The position numbers and the translations under genes are program-made. Positions 1-7,403 of a stretch of DNA of 14,522 bases are shown in pieces (position 1 is the first letter of the stretch; every line of letters starts with the position of its first letter). This DNA comes from Candidatus Levyibacteriota bacterium (GTDB taxonomy: Bacteria; Patescibacteriota; Microgenomatia; Levybacterales; UBA12049), in NCBI GenBank assembly GCA_003173995.1, contig PRDT01000041.1:1-14522 (forward strand), read 5' to 3'. Below the pieces are notes generated by a model. It saw nothing but the letters and a program-made list of their open reading frames with translations. It was not told where the DNA came from and searched no databases.

Positions 1-456
1 TGCCGTCAGGAGAGCTAACCATTCTTTGTGCTCTATAAGTTCCTGTAGAAGTGGAGATTTCTTCTTCTGTTGAGAAAGAGCAAAGATCAATTCTTGGACA
101 AGGAAAAAAGTTACCAAAACACTCAATGTTCCTGCATATATGGTGCTTGCTCTTACTGTAAATCCATTTAATCCATAAAAAGCAATAAATGGCACAGAAG
201 CATATATATTTGCTGGCATTTTATAGTCATCAAAAGAGCGAAAAAGAAGAGGCATAACGTTACCATATTCATCTCGTCCTGTTTTAAGAATAGAATATGC
301 ATTATATGAAGATGCTACCCCATCCCAATAGAGTGATACAGGAACTTCACGAACACGATAAAAACGCAGTAAACCTGAGAAAAGAAGAATAATTGCCAAT
401 ATCGTCCAAACTAGCGTCTGTTTGTCAGCTTTCCAAAATCCTAAAAAACTTTTCAT
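1..456 (-). CDS. GT-C family membrane glycosyltransferase, N-terminal 152 residues (3' end outside window)
   Basis: Partial gene: it begins with ATG at 456 and stays open to the left edge, so 152 residues are visible. The N-terminus has a cytoplasmic stretch, a membrane helix at about residues 15-31, then a first outer loop reading VSLYWDGVASSYNAYSILKT (about 40-59) followed by GRDEYGNVMP and DDYKMPANIYASVPF (76-90). This is the layout of GT39/GT83-like (PMT/ArnT-type) enzymes, which use a polyprenyl-phosphate sugar and transfer it outside the membrane. The loop Asp (D45) that normally acts in catalysis is present, but the usual following Glu is Gly (WDG instead of WDE), and the usual PPL-type motif reads MPAN. 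It starts one base after the stop of the DPM1-like GT2 upstream, which could supply its donor. Family is fairly sure; substrate unknown; activity uncertain because of the DE change. Confidence 0.8.
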   Translation of the reverse strand, partial: MKSFLGFWKADKQTLVWTILAIILLFSGLLRFYRVREVPVSLYWDGVASSYNAYSILKTGRDEYGNVMPLLFRSFDDYKMPANIYASVPFIAFYGLNGFTVRASTIYAGTLSVLVTFFLVQELIFALSQQKKKSPLLQELIEHKEWLALLTA

Positions 457-457
457 A

Positions 458-1180
458 CTAGTCAGTAAATCTATATTTTATGAGTGACCATATTGCCTTT
501 GGACCATCCTTTACAGCAACAAGCTTTTTACCATCATCGTAACCTCTTGGTGTTGTAGTAATAGGTAACTCAGTAACTCGTAGTCCGAGCTTCAATAATT
601 TAGCGGTAATTTCTGGCTCAAATTCAAAGCCCTTTGCATGAAGCGAAAATTTCTTTGTTGCAGACCGTGGAAAAATTTTATAACACGTCTCCATGTCGGT
701 TATCCATGTTAAATAAAGCATGCTTGTTACCAAACTCAAAAATCTATTTCCAAGGTAATGCATCAAGAATTGGAAATTTCTTTCTTCTCCTTGAAAGTGA
801 GGTAACCTTTTCAGACGTGTACCATAAACTATGTCTGCTTTTTTATCAAGAATGGGAAGCAAAAGCTCTGAAAAATACTTAGGATCGTATTCTAAATCTG
901 CATCCTGAATAACAATATACTCTCCTGTTGCATGTTGTATCCCTGCTATAACTGCAGCTCCTTTTCCTTTATTCTGAGGTTGCTTAAAGAAAAATATTTG
1001 CTTTGATTTGTGTTGCTGGACAAATTTTTCTATTATTGCTGCACTTTTATCTTTCGAACCATCATCAACAATAATCACTTCTTTCTCAGCTCCTTTTACA
1101 GGTGTCTTTTCAACCAACTCTAATATCTGTAATATTGTCTTTTCTTCATTATAGACTGGAATAATAATTGATAATTTCAT
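458..1180 (-). CDS. GT2 glycosyltransferase, dolichol-phosphate mannose synthase (DPM1)-like
   Basis: A 240-residue soluble GT-A enzyme, probably moving a sugar from a nucleotide donor to polyprenyl-phosphate on the cytoplasmic face. Visible motifs: SIIIPVYNEE at the N-terminus, IIVDDGSKD (36-44), the metal-binding QDADLEYDP (92-100), the family signature TDMETCYKIF (161-170), GFEFEPE (184-190), and a C-terminal DGKKLVAVKDGPKAIW block ending in LIKYRF. These are typical of DPM1-like subfamilies. There is no C-terminal membrane anchor like that of GtrB/CsbB, so any lipid-linked product would need a separate flippase or multi-helix partner. It begins one base after the 638-residue membrane protein and ends one base before a GT-C gene, suggesting a donor-maker and user pair. 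The class is well supported; the sugar (mannose, glucose, GlcNAc or other) cannot be told from sequence. Confidence 0.9.
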   Translation of the reverse strand: MKLSIIIPVYNEEKTILQILELVEKTPVKGAEKEVIIVDDGSKDKSAAIIEKFVQQHKSKQIFFFKQPQNKGKGAAVIAGIQHATGEYIVIQDADLEYDPKYFSELLLPILDKKADIVYGTRLKRLPHFQGEERNFQFLMHYLGNRFLSLVTSMLYLTWITDMETCYKIFPRSATKKFSLHAKGFEFEPEITAKLLKLGLRVTELPITTTPRGYDDGKKLVAVKDGPKAIWSLIKYRFTD

Positions 1181-1181
1181 A

Positions 1182-3098
1182 TTACATCACTTGATAAATT
1201 CTATAATTACCTTTTGAAAATATTTCCTGTAAAAATGCTACTTTATTTTTACAGTAATCACCATTTACGCTTACAAGATAATCTATCTTTTCCTCTTTAA
1301 GTATCTGTTTTATATGTTGAGAGTCATCTACACAAGACATTTGTAGAGAAGCTAATGTATCAACAGTTATCCTTCTCTTACTTACAATATCCTCTGGAAC
1401 ATTATTTAAAACCATCGTTTGGTAATAGATAGGTCTATTACTTAATGCGGAGAAGAACGTCGTATTATAGATGTCATTCCCTTCTTTACGATCTATGACC
1501 ATTATACCATCTTTCAGGTTAGTACTCTGTTGTAACTTGCTTGCAGTTTGGAGGAAATTTGAAGATAAGACAGTAGGATTTTTAAAAGATGAGGAAAGGA
1601 GAAAGATAGTATCTGGAAGAGAAAATAAAATAACAAATACCCATATGGCTATACAAAGTTTTTTTGATCTTACAGTGTATTTCCCAAAAACATAAGCCGT
1701 TGGAAAAATTAAAAGGATATAGCCTAACCAAAGAAACTGTACAGTATTAAAAACTTCTATATTTTGGATAAAAAAACTACCAATGCAAAAAGCGATAGCT
1801 ATCATTGTGCAAAATAAAATTGTAATCTTATTAATGCTTTTTTTATGGAAAAGCTTTGGTAAAGTTACAAGAGAAACAATTCGTAATCCAAGTGAAGGAA
1901 TAAGAAATAAAACAAATGCTTCTAAGTAAAGCTGCACAATTCTGAGTACATTATGATGTAATTCATATACTTGATATTTTAAAGGCCATGCAAGGAAATA
2001 AAATATGTCATTACTTTCCATAAAATGCTTATATTGGAGAAATGGAGCAAAGATAAGCTTCCCCACACCCAAGTTAAACGGAACATAGAAAAATGCTGAG
2101 AGGATTCCAGCACCTAGTAGTACTAGGAAATAAGTATATCGTTTTTCTTTATACAACTGATAGCAAGCAATTACTGCTAATCCTCCATACATAAGAATTG
2201 CTGTATATATCTTCATACCCCCAAGTATTCCTATCAAGATAATAGGAACAACTACTGTTATCGTTTTCTTCATTGTGAAAATTCCAACAATAGCAAGAAA
2301 GGTCAGTCCCATTGATAAAACTACAGAAGGGTCGAAAACATGAGAAAGTGATTGAACAATAACGGGATCATAATGAAGTCCTTGTGCATGAAGAAGTGTA
2401 ACTAATATAACACGAAATCCTTGAGCAAAATATAAAAGAAAAAGAAATAATAGACTTTGTTGTCTTGTAAATTTGAGGAATTTTACAAGGGTCAACCCAG
2501 CAAACCCGTAAAAAATGCTCATAAATACGGGAAATAATCTAAAGAACATGTCTAATGTATTGAAGTGATATTGTGACACTAATTGTGCAATGAGAAAGTC
2601 ATATAAAATATGATATCCATGTAGAGCTACACCACTTACACTTGGATTATTTGGTGGAAATTGCTGGATAATGCTATTAATAAGGCTAATGTGATAAACC
2701 GAATCAACCCCATTTGCGCTATAGAAGACCATGCCCCAAGAATTAGTTATACCAGAAGTCGCAACAAGAGCAACCATCCCAATACTCCCAAGAAGGATAA
2801 TAAGGAATTCAAGTTGAAAAATATAGTGTAAGGAAAAATTCTTTTTCCATTCTTCTAATGAGTCCTTCCATTCTAAGAAAATTGTAACTAGAACAAAAAG
2901 ATTATAAAGATAAGAAATATGTAGCCATGACAACATGTAGGTTCCTATCAAAAATAAGGCAATTCCAACTCCAAATGACATGGTTGCAATTGATAAAAAA
3001 TCCTTTTGAGGATACTGAATGCGACGTAATAAAAATCTACCTGGTAAGTAGAAAGCTGAAATGAGAATAATAATAAAAAGAGGAATTGAAAATAGCAT
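1182..3098 (-). CDS. Large polytopic membrane protein, possible GT-C glycosyltransferase
   Basis: A 638-residue protein that I cannot assign to a named family with confidence. Hydrophobic helices run from the N-terminus to about residue 500, and a soluble tail of roughly 130 residues follows. The first large loop after about residue 120 contains GVDSVYHISLI (130-140, with D132 and H136), FPPNNPSVSG (147-156) and GYHILYDFLIAQL (161-173). An acidic residue in this early outer loop and the alternating helix/loop pattern resemble GT-C enzymes, as does the C-terminal tail with IDYLVSVNGDYC, similar in style to the tails of YfhO-like proteins. It lies one base from both neighbours, between two GT2 genes, in an operon with other GT-C proteins. 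Membrane glycosyltransferase is the best guess; a polymerase/ligase-like protein is an alternative. Confidence 0.6.
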   Translation of the reverse strand: MLFSIPLFIIILISAFYLPGRFLLRRIQYPQKDFLSIATMSFGVGIALFLIGTYMLSWLHISYLYNLFVLVTIFLEWKDSLEEWKKNFSLHYIFQLEFLIILLGSIGMVALVATSGITNSWGMVFYSANGVDSVYHISLINSIIQQFPPNNPSVSGVALHGYHILYDFLIAQLVSQYHFNTLDMFFRLFPVFMSIFYGFAGLTLVKFLKFTRQQSLLFLFLLYFAQGFRVILVTLLHAQGLHYDPVIVQSLSHVFDPSVVLSMGLTFLAIVGIFTMKKTITVVVPIILIGILGGMKIYTAILMYGGLAVIACYQLYKEKRYTYFLVLLGAGILSAFFYVPFNLGVGKLIFAPFLQYKHFMESNDIFYFLAWPLKYQVYELHHNVLRIVQLYLEAFVLFLIPSLGLRIVSLVTLPKLFHKKSINKITILFCTMIAIAFCIGSFFIQNIEVFNTVQFLWLGYILLIFPTAYVFGKYTVRSKKLCIAIWVFVILFSLPDTIFLLSSSFKNPTVLSSNFLQTASKLQQSTNLKDGIMVIDRKEGNDIYNTTFFSALSNRPIYYQTMVLNNVPEDIVSKRRITVDTLASLQMSCVDDSQHIKQILKEEKIDYLVSVNGDYCKNKVAFLQEIFSKGNYRIYQVM

Positions 3099-3099
3099 A

Positions 3100-4047
3100 T
3101 TATTCTTTTACTATTACTTCGATATCATTTTTCTTAAAAAGCTTTTTATTTTCCAATCTCAGTTGAATAATTCTTGGTAAATAAAAACATGCACGGAAAA
3201 ATCCATCAATAAGTGCCCAATTTCTATCTCTCATTGCATTTACTATGTGTCGTGGAAGCCAAATAAGATGTGAGAGAATAAGTGATGTGTCTGTTGCATT
3301 GAGCCAAACAAAGAAAAATTGATTTCTATAAACAATTTTTTGAATTCTAAAGGGTTTGAATTGTGTCTTAATAGAACCTTCTTCATGTTCATGAATAACC
3401 TTACTTCTCGCTTCAAAGAGTGTTAGGTAGCCTGCTTTTCGTGCTCGATACGACAAATCTATATCTTCCCAATAGAACGGGTTATAAACATTGTATAGTC
3501 CACCTAATGTATCCCAAATTGATTTACGGAATGCTCCACTACCGCCACTTACCCAAAGTGTCTCTTCTTTATCAAGCTTTCCTGCACTATGAATAAGAAA
3601 GCCTTTTTCCCACTTGCCCACTCCTCTCCCTCGTAGGACAACTTTACCATCTTCTATACTTTCATCCATACATCCGACAGCAAACACCTCTGGTTCTTTA
3701 AAATGTGGAATAAGACTATCAAGAAAGTCTTTATATGGAATAACGTCTGAATTAAGCAGTACAACTATCTCTCCTGTCGCCAGTGATACTCCTCTATTTA
3801 CATTTGCAGAAAATCCTCCCTTTCGCCGATTGGTATTTGTTATTGTCTTTACAACAATATTCTTATCAGTCTGACTATTAATAAACTGCTCAATAACCTC
3901 AACAGAATTGTCTTTTGAAGCATCATCCGGAATGATAATTTCTATTGCACCTTTTTTATATGACTTTACTGCTGTAATAACTTTTGGCAAATTTTTTAGT
4001 AATAATTTTGCTCCGTTATAGTTAGGAATGATAATGCTAATATTCAT
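3100..4047 (-). CDS. GT2 glycosyltransferase, WbbL/rhamnosyltransferase-like
   Basis: A 315-residue GT-A enzyme. The N-terminus MNISIIIPNYNGAKLL is typical of GT2. IIPDDASKDNS (38-48) binds the nucleotide, LLNSDV (97-102) carries the DxD-equivalent, and FYWEDIDLSYRARKAGY (191-207) holds the likely catalytic acidic pair. KVIHEHEEGS (216-225) is the conserved His-containing segment downstream. The C-terminal 90 residues are amphipathic and aromatic (FFFVWLN, LIWLPRHIVNAM) and probably sit on the inner membrane surface; there is no clear transmembrane anchor. The enzyme likely extends a lipid-linked oligosaccharide in the cytoplasm. It starts three bases after the YfhO-family gene and ends one base before the 638-residue membrane protein. 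Fold and class are secure; donor and acceptor are unknown, and 'rhamnosyltransferase' reflects family resemblance only. Confidence 0.88.
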   Translation of the reverse strand: MNISIIIPNYNGAKLLLKNLPKVITAVKSYKKGAIEIIIPDDASKDNSVEVIEQFINSQTDKNIVVKTITNTNRRKGGFSANVNRGVSLATGEIVVLLNSDVIPYKDFLDSLIPHFKEPEVFAVGCMDESIEDGKVVLRGRGVGKWEKGFLIHSAGKLDKEETLWVSGGSGAFRKSIWDTLGGLYNVYNPFYWEDIDLSYRARKAGYLTLFEARSKVIHEHEEGSIKTQFKPFRIQKIVYRNQFFFVWLNATDTSLILSHLIWLPRHIVNAMRDRNWALIDGFFRACFYLPRIIQLRLENKKLFKKNDIEVIVKE

Positions 4048-4050
4048 ATC

Positions 4051-6327
4051 TTAATAAGAAAAAAATGTATCTTTAAAAATAATTGTATGGGATCCAGCTG
4101 GAACAGTAATTCCTCTAAATGCATAATCTGTTGGATAAATCGTTGTTGATTGTCCATCAATGTATGCATGCCATGTAGGATAATAGACATCAGTAAGAAC
4201 AAGAAAACCTTCTCCAGTATTATTTGTTTGGATAGTAATAGTATTTGGTTGATAGTTTACTATAGTGGAGGTGCCTTTTATAAACTCTTTCCCTTTTATA
4301 TCACCCAAAACAATCGCATTTTCTTTTAAGTCGGTTGTCGTATTCATAATGTATTCAATTGCTGCTTTTTTTGTTTGGACTCTTTCAATACTTTTTACAA
4401 AAAACACTCTTGGGAAGACATTCATATTTTCATAGACTCGTGTCTCTCCTTCTTCATAAACTTTTTTAAGAGAAGGATTAGTATTCTCATGCAGAGATAA
4501 AACATATTTTACTCCTAATAAATCCATAGTTTTATTTGGTGACGAATGAGGAGTAATAATACGATTAAATCCAAAAGGTTCTGAAATATCAGCTTTATTT
4601 CTTTGAGAAGCGGCTATTAATTCTGCATAATTTTTTAGATATAACGGGTCATATCCTTCAACACTCTGTAAACGATAGTATGTAGATACATTTGGAGGAA
4701 GTATTTCACTATCAGTTGTCATCAGCCGATATTCACCTATATTCTTTTGAAGAAAACTAATTGTAGGAGTGGAGGGAAATAAATATTCTTTATTTGTAAA
4801 AGGAGTAAATTTATCACCAAATCGTAATACGTCAATAATAAAAACAAAAAATAATAATGAAAGAAGTAAAACTTTGAGAACTCTTTTCTTTTGTACAAAA
4901 CGGTATAAGTTAATAAGAATGACTGTTATCGCTAAAATGATTGTTGGGAAAAAAAGATTATGTTTGGTAACTAATATTTGATTAGGAGATAAATGAAATA
5001 ACTGAGATCCTTGTAATACCACTACCCAAACGCCCATAAAAATTGCCAGAATTGTTCCATTGATGATGCTCATTCCTTTTTGTTTGCGGATAAATAAATC
5101 CAAACCCAAAGCTCCAAGAATAGCAAGAGAAAAATCAATGACAAAGAGAAGGCGTGTGGGTTGTGATGATGAAAGAAGTGGAATATGAAGAGCAAATGGC
5201 AATATTGCAAGAGGAGTTGGAAGACTAAAAAGAAGTGCTATGACAACAAGTGCAGTAAAAAAATATGTTTTTTTATCATGACGGAAGAACATAGCAAACA
5301 ATGCCATGATAAGAGGAAGTATTCCAATATACCCCACTAATTCTGCGTAATTCCATGTTCCCCAATAATTCAACGTAGTTGGATTCCCAAAGAAATCAGG
5401 CACAACAAATTGAATAAGATGTTGCCATGGGATAAACCATCCCGCAGTTGTTAGATAATTCTGATCCATGCTTCTTGCAGAGAGACCAATAGACTGTGCA
5501 GTGGGTAGCCACTGTATAGTAGTAAGAATAAACATGGTTATACCAATCATAAGAAATGGTAAATATATTTTGGAAATAGTTACAAGAATATTTAATTTTT
5601 TTGTCTTCTTGGATTTTTGTAAAATACGTACAAAAAGATACGCATTACTAATACATAAGGCGTAAAACAATACTTGTACATGTCCAGCCAGAACAGCAGC
5701 ACACTCTGACAAGAAAAATACTATTCCCCAACGCCAGGTCCATTTTTGAAGTAATTTATCTTTCGCAAGTAAGATAAGTGGCAACCAAATTACTGTCTGG
5801 ATAACAGTATTCCACAGTAGCCATGAAATAAAAAATCCTGAAAAAATAAATGCTATCGATCCCAATAATGATGCCCATGGATCTAATTTAAGATTACGCA
5901 AATAAAGATAAAGAAAAATACCACCTAATAGTGGTTGAAGGAAAATAAGAATACTCCACCCTAGTGAAAAAGGAAGGAAAAAGAGAAATATATTGAGTGG
6001 ATAGAAAGGAGCTGATTGAAAATTCCCTAAAAGGGGATATCCAGAAAAATTATAAGGATTCCAAAGAGGTAATTGACCAATTTTTTCTAATGAAATTGCC
6101 AATTCTTTCCATGGATATTGTTGTCTTATTGGATCAGTTATAAGAAAATTCTTAAATGGTATTCCTCTTGGATAACTCTGGGCATACGCATCTCTAAAAG
6201 GATGATACAAACCCACAAGCGTATCTGAAGGGATAGGCAGTGCACCTTTCAGTAAAAATTGCCAGAAAAAAACGCTTATTACTAAGACTAGTGCAACAAA
6301 AGGAATAACGGTAATTATTTTTTTCAT
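4051..6327 (-). CDS. YfhO-family multi-pass membrane protein (predicted GT-C glycosyltransferase)
   Basis: A 758-residue protein with an N-terminal helix, a large first outer loop, many further helices to about residue 510, and a C-terminal extracytoplasmic domain. Family hallmarks: PIPSDTL (31-37, candidate catalytic Asp35), TDPIRQQYPW (64-73), LWNPYNFSGYPLLGNFQS (88-105), and near the end YYPTWHAYIDG (715-725) and AFRGITVPAGSHT. In Bacillus subtilis YfhO is implicated in lipoteichoic acid glycosylation using a polyprenyl-phosphate sugar made by the GT2 CsbB; a similar role with a GT2 from this locus is inferred here. The start codon overlaps the stop of the GT4 gene (ATGA, 6324-6327), indicating translational coupling. 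Oddity: the protein ends at IIFKDTFFSY, without the terminal helix that commonly follows in YfhO proteins; neither alternative frame restores it. Confidence 0.85.
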   Translation of the reverse strand: MKKIITVIPFVALVLVISVFFWQFLLKGALPIPSDTLVGLYHPFRDAYAQSYPRGIPFKNFLITDPIRQQYPWKELAISLEKIGQLPLWNPYNFSGYPLLGNFQSAPFYPLNIFLFFLPFSLGWSILIFLQPLLGGIFLYLYLRNLKLDPWASLLGSIAFIFSGFFISWLLWNTVIQTVIWLPLILLAKDKLLQKWTWRWGIVFFLSECAAVLAGHVQVLFYALCISNAYLFVRILQKSKKTKKLNILVTISKIYLPFLMIGITMFILTTIQWLPTAQSIGLSARSMDQNYLTTAGWFIPWQHLIQFVVPDFFGNPTTLNYWGTWNYAELVGYIGILPLIMALFAMFFRHDKKTYFFTALVVIALLFSLPTPLAILPFALHIPLLSSSQPTRLLFVIDFSLAILGALGLDLFIRKQKGMSIINGTILAIFMGVWVVVLQGSQLFHLSPNQILVTKHNLFFPTIILAITVILINLYRFVQKKRVLKVLLLSLLFFVFIIDVLRFGDKFTPFTNKEYLFPSTPTISFLQKNIGEYRLMTTDSEILPPNVSTYYRLQSVEGYDPLYLKNYAELIAASQRNKADISEPFGFNRIITPHSSPNKTMDLLGVKYVLSLHENTNPSLKKVYEEGETRVYENMNVFPRVFFVKSIERVQTKKAAIEYIMNTTTDLKENAIVLGDIKGKEFIKGTSTIVNYQPNTITIQTNNTGEGFLVLTDVYYPTWHAYIDGQSTTIYPTDYAFRGITVPAGSHTIIFKDTFFSY

Positions 6328-7391
6328 TGAATTAATGTATATACTTCTTTACAAAATCTATCTCCACTAAAATCATGGGCTCTTTCAATAGCTTTCGCTG
6401 ATAACTTCTCCAACAATTTTTTATCTTTGATAACTTGTAATGTTTTTGATTTAAGCTCTTCTAAAGTGTCCCAGAGAAAACCATTTGCTCCATTCGTTAC
6501 TATTTCTCTTTGTCCTCCTGCATTAATAACAATAGGGACACATCCTGCACCCATTGCCTCAACTGTTGAAATACCAAAATGTTCGGCATACTCAGGATGA
6601 TTTTTTAAATCTTCTCCATATCCACTTGCATGCCAATAAATTTTTGCTTTTGAGTAGATTTCCCATAAAGCACTATTTGTCTGATTGATTAAAAATTTAA
6701 TTGGGTATCCTTTTGCTCTTTCTTGTAATTTTGCAAACTCCTCTTTGTCGGCTTCTTTAATACTTGTTGCAACAACAAATTCCCAATCTTTTAATCCCTT
6801 ATCCACCATTGTTTTAAATGCATCAATCATGACACTCTGTTTTTTATAATCTCCATTTTTAATATTGGCAACGCGAAATCTCCCCACATGGAGAATATAA
6901 TTTTTCTTGCTTACCTTTTTCGGATGCAGTAAGACTGGAGGGTACAGAACAGATGTCTTGAGATGAAAATTCTTAGCAATAAAAGATTTTGTATAAAGAG
7001 AATTACAAAATAGTTTATCCACTCGTCGTAATTTTATCTTTCCCCAAAATGAAGTAGATTGCATTTGTTCAAGAGGCTGTTGGATATGTAAAAGTAATTT
7101 TTTGCAAGCAAGTACAGGAATACTTCCATCACTAAGAATGATAATTCTATCGTATTTCAGGCTGTCTTGAAATCTTTGAAAAAATGATATTGTAGGAGAA
7201 AAAATATTTTTAACCACACGGAGCTTGGTTATATCAAGGGCGAATCTTTGATTGAGATCTTCCAAATCTTTTGGTTGATCCCAAAAGATATCTACTTCAT
7301 GATCTTTAGAAAGACATGATGCAATGGTCATCATATACTTTTCTCCTCCTCCCAAATCATCTAAATATGGATCATAAATGCCTATTCTCAT
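6324..7391 (-). CDS. GT4 family glycosyltransferase, ALG11-like
   Basis: A 355-residue GT-B enzyme that would transfer a nucleotide-sugar residue to a lipid-linked acceptor at the cytoplasmic face. The N-terminal domain opens with MRIGIYDPYLDDLGGGEKYM, the glycine-rich acceptor-side loop seen in ALG11-like proteins. The C-terminal domain contains ILHVGRF (166-172), a lysine-rich donor-binding segment around DYKKQSVMIDAF (181-192), HASGYGEDLKNHPEY (254-268), and the EX7E pair E270/E278 in AEHFGISTVEAMGAG, followed by PIVINAGGQREIV (286-298). Length is normal for the family and no membrane helix is seen. It follows the 696-residue GT-C gene by 12 bases and overlaps the YfhO-type gene by four. 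No Shine-Dalgarno sequence precedes the ATG. The family is confidently assigned; the sugar (often mannose in relatives) is not. Confidence 0.88.
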   Translation of the reverse strand: MRIGIYDPYLDDLGGGEKYMMTIASCLSKDHEVDIFWDQPKDLEDLNQRFALDITKLRVVKNIFSPTISFFQRFQDSLKYDRIIILSDGSIPVLACKKLLLHIQQPLEQMQSTSFWGKIKLRRVDKLFCNSLYTKSFIAKNFHLKTSVLYPPVLLHPKKVSKKNYILHVGRFRVANIKNGDYKKQSVMIDAFKTMVDKGLKDWEFVVATSIKEADKEEFAKLQERAKGYPIKFLINQTNSALWEIYSKAKIYWHASGYGEDLKNHPEYAEHFGISTVEAMGAGCVPIVINAGGQREIVTNGANGFLWDTLEELKSKTLQVIKDKKLLEKLSAKAIERAHDFSGDRFCKEVYTLIQ

Positions 7392-7403
7392 ATTCTTATT
7401 GTA

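Noticed and set aside
4057..4064. Homopolymer near the end of the YfhO-type gene as a frameshift
   Set aside because: Both alternative frames reach stops within a few codons and do not add a membrane helix, so the annotated end stands.
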